A DNA stretch of 64,000 nucleotides from an uncultured Bizionia sp. (GTDB taxonomy: Bacteria; Bacteroidota; Bacteroidia; Flavobacteriales; Flavobacteriaceae), in the NCBI GenBank assembly GCA_947496215.1, contig CANMCF010000002.1:248001-312000 (forward strand). The letters are read 5' to 3'. The notes beneath the pieces were generated by a model. The model made no database searches, was not told where the DNA came from, and saw nothing but the letters and a program-made list of their open reading frames with translations. Of this stretch, positions 61,195 to 64,000 are shown piece after piece. The position numbers and the translations under genes were made by a program. Each line of letters begins with the position of its first letter. Positions within the stretch are counted from its first letter, which is position 1.

Positions 61195-62318
61195 TAATCT
61201 GTAGCTTTGTTTAGGGAGTCGTAAATAAGTTTGGCAGTCTTTGCGCTAGCACCTTTTCCGCCTAATTTCTTTTCCAAATCATAGTAATTGATGAAAAATT
61301 TGGTGCGTTCGTAGCTATCTAATATGATATCGAGTTCTTGCTTTAAGCGTTTGGTATTGAAATTATTTTGAATCAACTCTGTCACTGCTTCTTTTTCCAA
61401 AATAAGATTGACCAGGGAGATGTAATCCAAGTTTACCAATCGTTTTCCTATTTGATAGGATAGCCATCCTCCTTTATAACAAACGACTTGGGGGACCTTG
61501 AAAAGGGCGGTTTCCAAAGTGGCAGTTCCAGAAGTAACCAGAGCTGCAGTGGATACACTCAACAGATCATAGGTCTTGTTGGAGATGAAATGGATGTTTG
61601 TCTTTTCTATGAATTGTTTGTAAAAATCATAATCTTGTCCAGGAGCACCAGCAATCACAAATTGATAATCTTTGTAAAGATCTACCAAACTCAACATGAT
61701 GGATAGTATTTTTTTTATCTCTTGCTTTCTACTACCTGGCAAGAGTGCAATAATCGGTTTGTTGCTCAACCCGTTTTGCGTTCTGAATTCAAATTCATCA
61801 ACTTGCACTCTACCAGCAATGGCATCAATTAATGGGTGACCGACAAAGTGTACGGGGAAATGGTGTTTTTCTTCATAGAAGGTCTTCTCAAAAGGCAGAA
61901 TTACATACATTTCGTCTACATCGTTTTTAATGGCTTTTATTCTATTTTCCTTCCAAGCCCATATTTGAGGAGAGATATAATAATGTGTCTTATAACCTTT
62001 TTGTTTGGCCCATTTTGCAATACGAAGATTGAAACCAGGATAGTCTATAAATAGGATTGCATCTGGGGCGTATGTTTCTATGTCTTTTTTGCAAAGAGTT
62101 AGATTTTTGGCAATGGTCCTCAAATTCATAACAACCTCCAAAAACCCCATGAAAGCAAGGTCCTTGTAGTGTTTTACAAGTGTGCCTCCTACATCTTGCA
62201 TCAGGTCTCCACCCCAAAATCTGAAGTCTGCATTGACATCTTCAAGTAATAGGGCCTTCATTAGGTTAGAACCATGCAAGTCACCAGAGGCTTCTCCTGA
62301 AATAATATAATATCTCAT
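61194..62318 (-). CDS. lpxB: Lipid-A-disaccharide synthase
   Basis: This 374-residue GT19 protein begins RYYIISGEASGDLHGSNLMKALL, then FRFWGGDLMQDVGGTLV, FIDYPGFNLRIAKWAK, KTHYYISPQIWAWKENRIKAIK, FVGHPLIDAI, LPGSRKQEIKKI and TSGTATLETALFKVPQVVCYK. It condenses UDP-2,3-diacylglucosamine with lipid X in lipid A synthesis. It is part of a minus-strand group with surE and two envelope genes. Confidence 0.96.
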   Translation of the reverse strand: MRYYIISGEASGDLHGSNLMKALLLEDVNADFRFWGGDLMQDVGGTLVKHYKDLAFMGFLEVVMNLRTIAKNLTLCKKDIETYAPDAILFIDYPGFNLRIAKWAKQKGYKTHYYISPQIWAWKENRIKAIKNDVDEMYVILPFEKTFYEEKHHFPVHFVGHPLIDAIAGRVQVDEFEFRTQNGLSNKPIIALLPGSRKQEIKKILSIMLSLVDLYKDYQFVIAGAPGQDYDFYKQFIEKTNIHFISNKTYDLLSVSTAALVTSGTATLETALFKVPQVVCYKGGWLSYQIGKRLVNLDYISLVNLILEKEAVTELIQNNFNTKRLKQELDIILDSYERTKFFINYYDLEKKLGGKGASAKTAKLIYDSLNKATD

Positions 62319-62322
62319 ATGT

Positions 62323-62610
62323 TTAAAACTTATTCACAATAAAAATAACAGCAACCAAAACAATGGAAACCAAAACCCCTTTTGCAAAATCTTCTTTTTT
62401 CTTATTTAAAAAATAATAGAAAACCGGAAGGTTTAAAAGCACTCCAATGCTTGCACGTTTCCCAAGAACACTGGAGGATAATACCTTGTTGGTGATTTCA
62501 TTTGTTGTTAAGTCCAATTTGATCCCTATAAAAATAGTGTATAGGGAAACACCTATAAAAGTGGTTGTCAAACCTATTATGAAACCAATAATTACAGCCT
62601 TTTTATTCAT
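62323..62610 (-). CDS. Small hypothetical membrane protein
   Basis: This 95-residue protein has three predicted membrane helices (about 5-27, 47-66 with the LLNLPVFYYFLN segment, and 73-93). Its start overlaps the end of surE by 8 nt, and lpxB follows after 4 nt, so it is translated within this group. I do not recognise a family. Surrounding genes concern lipid A and nucleotides; no link is visible in its sequence. Confidence 0.75.
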   Translation of the reverse strand: MNKKAVIIGFIIGLTTTFIGVSLYTIFIGIKLDLTTNEITNKVLSSSVLGKRASIGVLLNLPVFYYFLNKKKEDFAKGVLVSIVLVAVIFIVNKF

Positions 62611-63376
62611 TGAAATCCCAAGTGTTAAGTTCCTTGATGCATTGATGTGCCGTCAAGTCGAATTGAACAGGCACAATTGATACATAACCGTTTTCCAATG
62701 CCCATTCATCTGTATCCTCACCAGTGTCGTAATTTTCAAAAATTCCCGAAAGCCAATAGTAATCCTTTCCTTGTGGCGTTTGCCTTTTGTCGAATTCCTC
62801 TTTCCAATTGGCTCTAGCTTGCCTGCATATTTTTACACCTTTTATGTCATCTTCATCTAAATTAGGAATATTTACATTCAAAACAATGCCTTTTTCCAAT
62901 CCATGTTTCAAAACATTTTCGGCGATAGACTTTGCATACTTTTTAGAAGCCTCGAAATTAGCTTTCCAACTGTGGTTCAAGTTAGAGAATCCAATGGCAG
63001 GAATACCTTCGATGCCAGCTTCTATGGCTGCACTCATAGTGCCTGAGTAAATGACGTTAATGGAGGAGTTGGAGCCATGGTTTATGCCAGAAACACAAAG
63101 ATCTGGTTTACGGCCCAAAATTTCATTTACGGCAATTTTAACACAATCTGCGGGTGTGCCAGAACAACTATATTCTCTTTGGATGTCATCATCAATGTTT
63201 ATTTTGTGAATATGTAATGTGGAATTTATGGTGATGGCATGGCCCATACCGCTTTGTGGACTATCTGGAGCAACTACTACGACATCTCCAATTGTCTTCA
63301 TAACTTCAATTAAAGCTCGAATGCCGGGAGCGGTAATGCCATCGTCATTGGTAACTAAAATAAGAGGTCTCTTCAT
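62603..63376 (-). CDS. surE: 5'/3'-nucleotidase SurE
   Basis: This 257-residue protein has the SurE signature: LILVTNDDGITAPGIRAL (metal-binding Asp-Asp), VVAPDSPQSGMGHAITI, YSCSGTPADCVKIAVNEI, and VSGINHGSNSSINVIYSGTMSAAIEA. It removes phosphate from nucleoside 5'- and 3'-monophosphates and may act in stationary phase. The next gene upstream on the plus strand is the protease at 63635; the gap holds a possible sigma-54 promoter. Confidence 0.96.
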   Translation of the reverse strand: MKRPLILVTNDDGITAPGIRALIEVMKTIGDVVVVAPDSPQSGMGHAITINSTLHIHKINIDDDIQREYSCSGTPADCVKIAVNEILGRKPDLCVSGINHGSNSSINVIYSGTMSAAIEAGIEGIPAIGFSNLNHSWKANFEASKKYAKSIAENVLKHGLEKGIVLNVNIPNLDEDDIKGVKICRQARANWKEEFDKRQTPQGKDYYWLSGIFENYDTGEDTDEWALENGYVSIVPVQFDLTAHQCIKELNTWDFNE

Positions 63377-63471
63377 TGTTTTTCTTTGTATTTACACGCT
63401 AAAATACATAATTTATCAAGGATTATGTGAATTTGTCGTGTTTAACAAAAAATTAGCTCAGAAAGCCATTG

Positions 63472-63488
63472 TTGGCACGGTTTTTTCT
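63472..63488 (+). promoter_or_regulatory. Candidate sigma-54 (RpoN) promoter upstream of the protease gene
   Basis: TTGGCACG (63472-63479) matches the -24 part of the RpoN consensus, and TTTCT follows at the expected -12 spacing. The -12 element differs from TTGCT by one base, at the conserved G. The start codon at 63635 is about 150 nt downstream. No enhancer-binding site was identified. Confidence 0.45.
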
Positions 63489-63634
63489 TTATTTTAGTAG
63501 AAATTATTACTGAATACTAATTAGGAGGTAGAAAATAATTGAAAGAAATGTGAGATGGCGATGAGTTCATGAATTGATGAAACTGTACTCAAGGCAAATT
63601 CCGTTTAACTATCTAAAATAACAACGAAGAATAG

Positions 63635-64000
63635 ATGAAAAAGAAGTATAATGTGTTAATGCTGGTTTTATTGTTGGCATTTGGCTCTTGCAGCTTTACG
63701 ACGAAGGTAGACAACGATCCCAATAAAGATAAGTTATTGATTCAAATAATAACTTTGGCTTTGGAACAATTGCATTTCCAACCAAAAGACTTCAATGATG
63801 ATTTTTCCAAAGATGTATATAAGACGTATTTGGAAAGAATAGATCCGTTGAAACGTTATTTTTTAAAATCTGACATAGAGGAATTTAAAAAGTATGAAAC
63901 GGAGTTGGATGATCAATTGAAAGAATATGATATTTCGTTTTTCAATATAACGAACGAACGCCTTTTACAAAGAATGGAGGAAGCAAAGGTGTTTTATAAA
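63635..64000 (+). CDS. Tail-specific (C-terminal processing) protease, N-terminal part
   Basis: The gene runs off the right edge after 122 residues. The start has a lipoprotein signal (LLLAFGSCSFTTK) followed by HFQPKDFNDDFSKDVYKTYLERIDPLKRYFLKSDIEEFKKY, the N-terminal helical block of the Tsp/Prc family. The PDZ domain and the Ser-Lys dyad must lie beyond the window. Prc trims the C-termini of exported proteins. The ATG at 63635 was not in a long frame upstream. Confidence 0.9.
   Translation, partial: MKKKYNVLMLVLLLAFGSCSFTTKVDNDPNKDKLLIQIITLALEQLHFQPKDFNDDFSKDVYKTYLERIDPLKRYFLKSDIEEFKKYETELDDQLKEYDISFFNITNERLLQRMEEAKVFYK

Noticed and set aside
1-64000. CRISPR arrays, insertion sequences, prophage or rRNA
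   Set aside because: No regularly spaced repeats, transposase frames, integrase genes or rRNA blocks were seen on either strand.

Overview
The window reads as a chromosome segment of a marine-type member of the Flavobacteriaceae (phylum Bacteroidota). The reasons are: A+T-rich DNA; promoters of the Bacteroidota type (-33 TTTG, -7 TAnnTTTG) instead of -35/-10 boxes; a secreted protein with a type IX secretion sorting tail; a GYDIA-type GHMP kinase beside a class II HMG-CoA reductase; and a full arsenosugar gene set. I see no phage, insertion sequence, CRISPR array or rRNA. There is one tRNA (Phe).

Layout: (1) 1-2.4 kb, the end of a probable GH113 glycosidase, a lipoprotein and a BamA-like surface protein. 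(2) 2.5-11.5 kb, a tightly packed run of thirteen genes on NAD+, ADP-ribose and RNA ends: the NrtR regulator, a PRPP-synthetase homologue, an unknown protein, two DUF4291 proteins, a macrodomain, an RNase Z-like hydrolase, KptA, a 2OG-Fe(II) oxygenase, a metallophosphoesterase, a nucleoside-deoxyribosyltransferase-like protein, NADAR and NAMPT. (3) 11.7-14.1 kb, a WYL regulator with SRPBCC, GNAT and DinB proteins. (4) 14.3-31.7 kb on the minus strand, a Wzx/Wzy-type exopolysaccharide cluster ending in GDP-fucose synthesis. (5) 32.7-42.0 kb on the minus strand, arsenosugar biosynthesis with a phosphate transporter, a sterol-desaturase-like enzyme and a secreted DM13-like protein. (6) 42.3-51.4 kb, tRNA-Phe, then an envelope operon from coaX to a PpiD-like chaperone. 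(7) 51.5-64 kb, mevalonate-pathway genes, a DPP-IV peptidase, a peptide transporter, a thioredoxin-like protein, ComEC, an NlpC/P60 lipoprotein, LpxB, SurE and the start of a tail-specific protease.

The most notable region is the NAD/ADP-ribose operon. KptA and other ADP-ribosyl-transferring enzymes split NAD+ into nicotinamide and ADP-ribosyl products. NAMPT with PRPP from Prs can recapture the nicotinamide. The macrodomain, the NADAR protein and the Nudix domain act on ADP-ribose species. NrtR-family repressors sense ADP-ribose or NAD-related ligands. Three near-identical palindromes (ATTTGTGT-N7-ACACAAAT) overlap the predicted nrtR and prs promoters, so the cluster looks like one regulated circuit that spends NAD+ and recovers it, perhaps for RNA or nucleic-acid repair or for defence. 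The substrates of the DUF4291 proteins and of the small unknown protein are not known.

A second unusual signal is a roughly 45-nt leader found just upstream of three unrelated genes (lipoprotein, BamA-like protein, NADAR). In each copy a tiny reading frame ends 19-20 nt before the start codon. All functional statements rest on motif recognition by eye; no database search was run.
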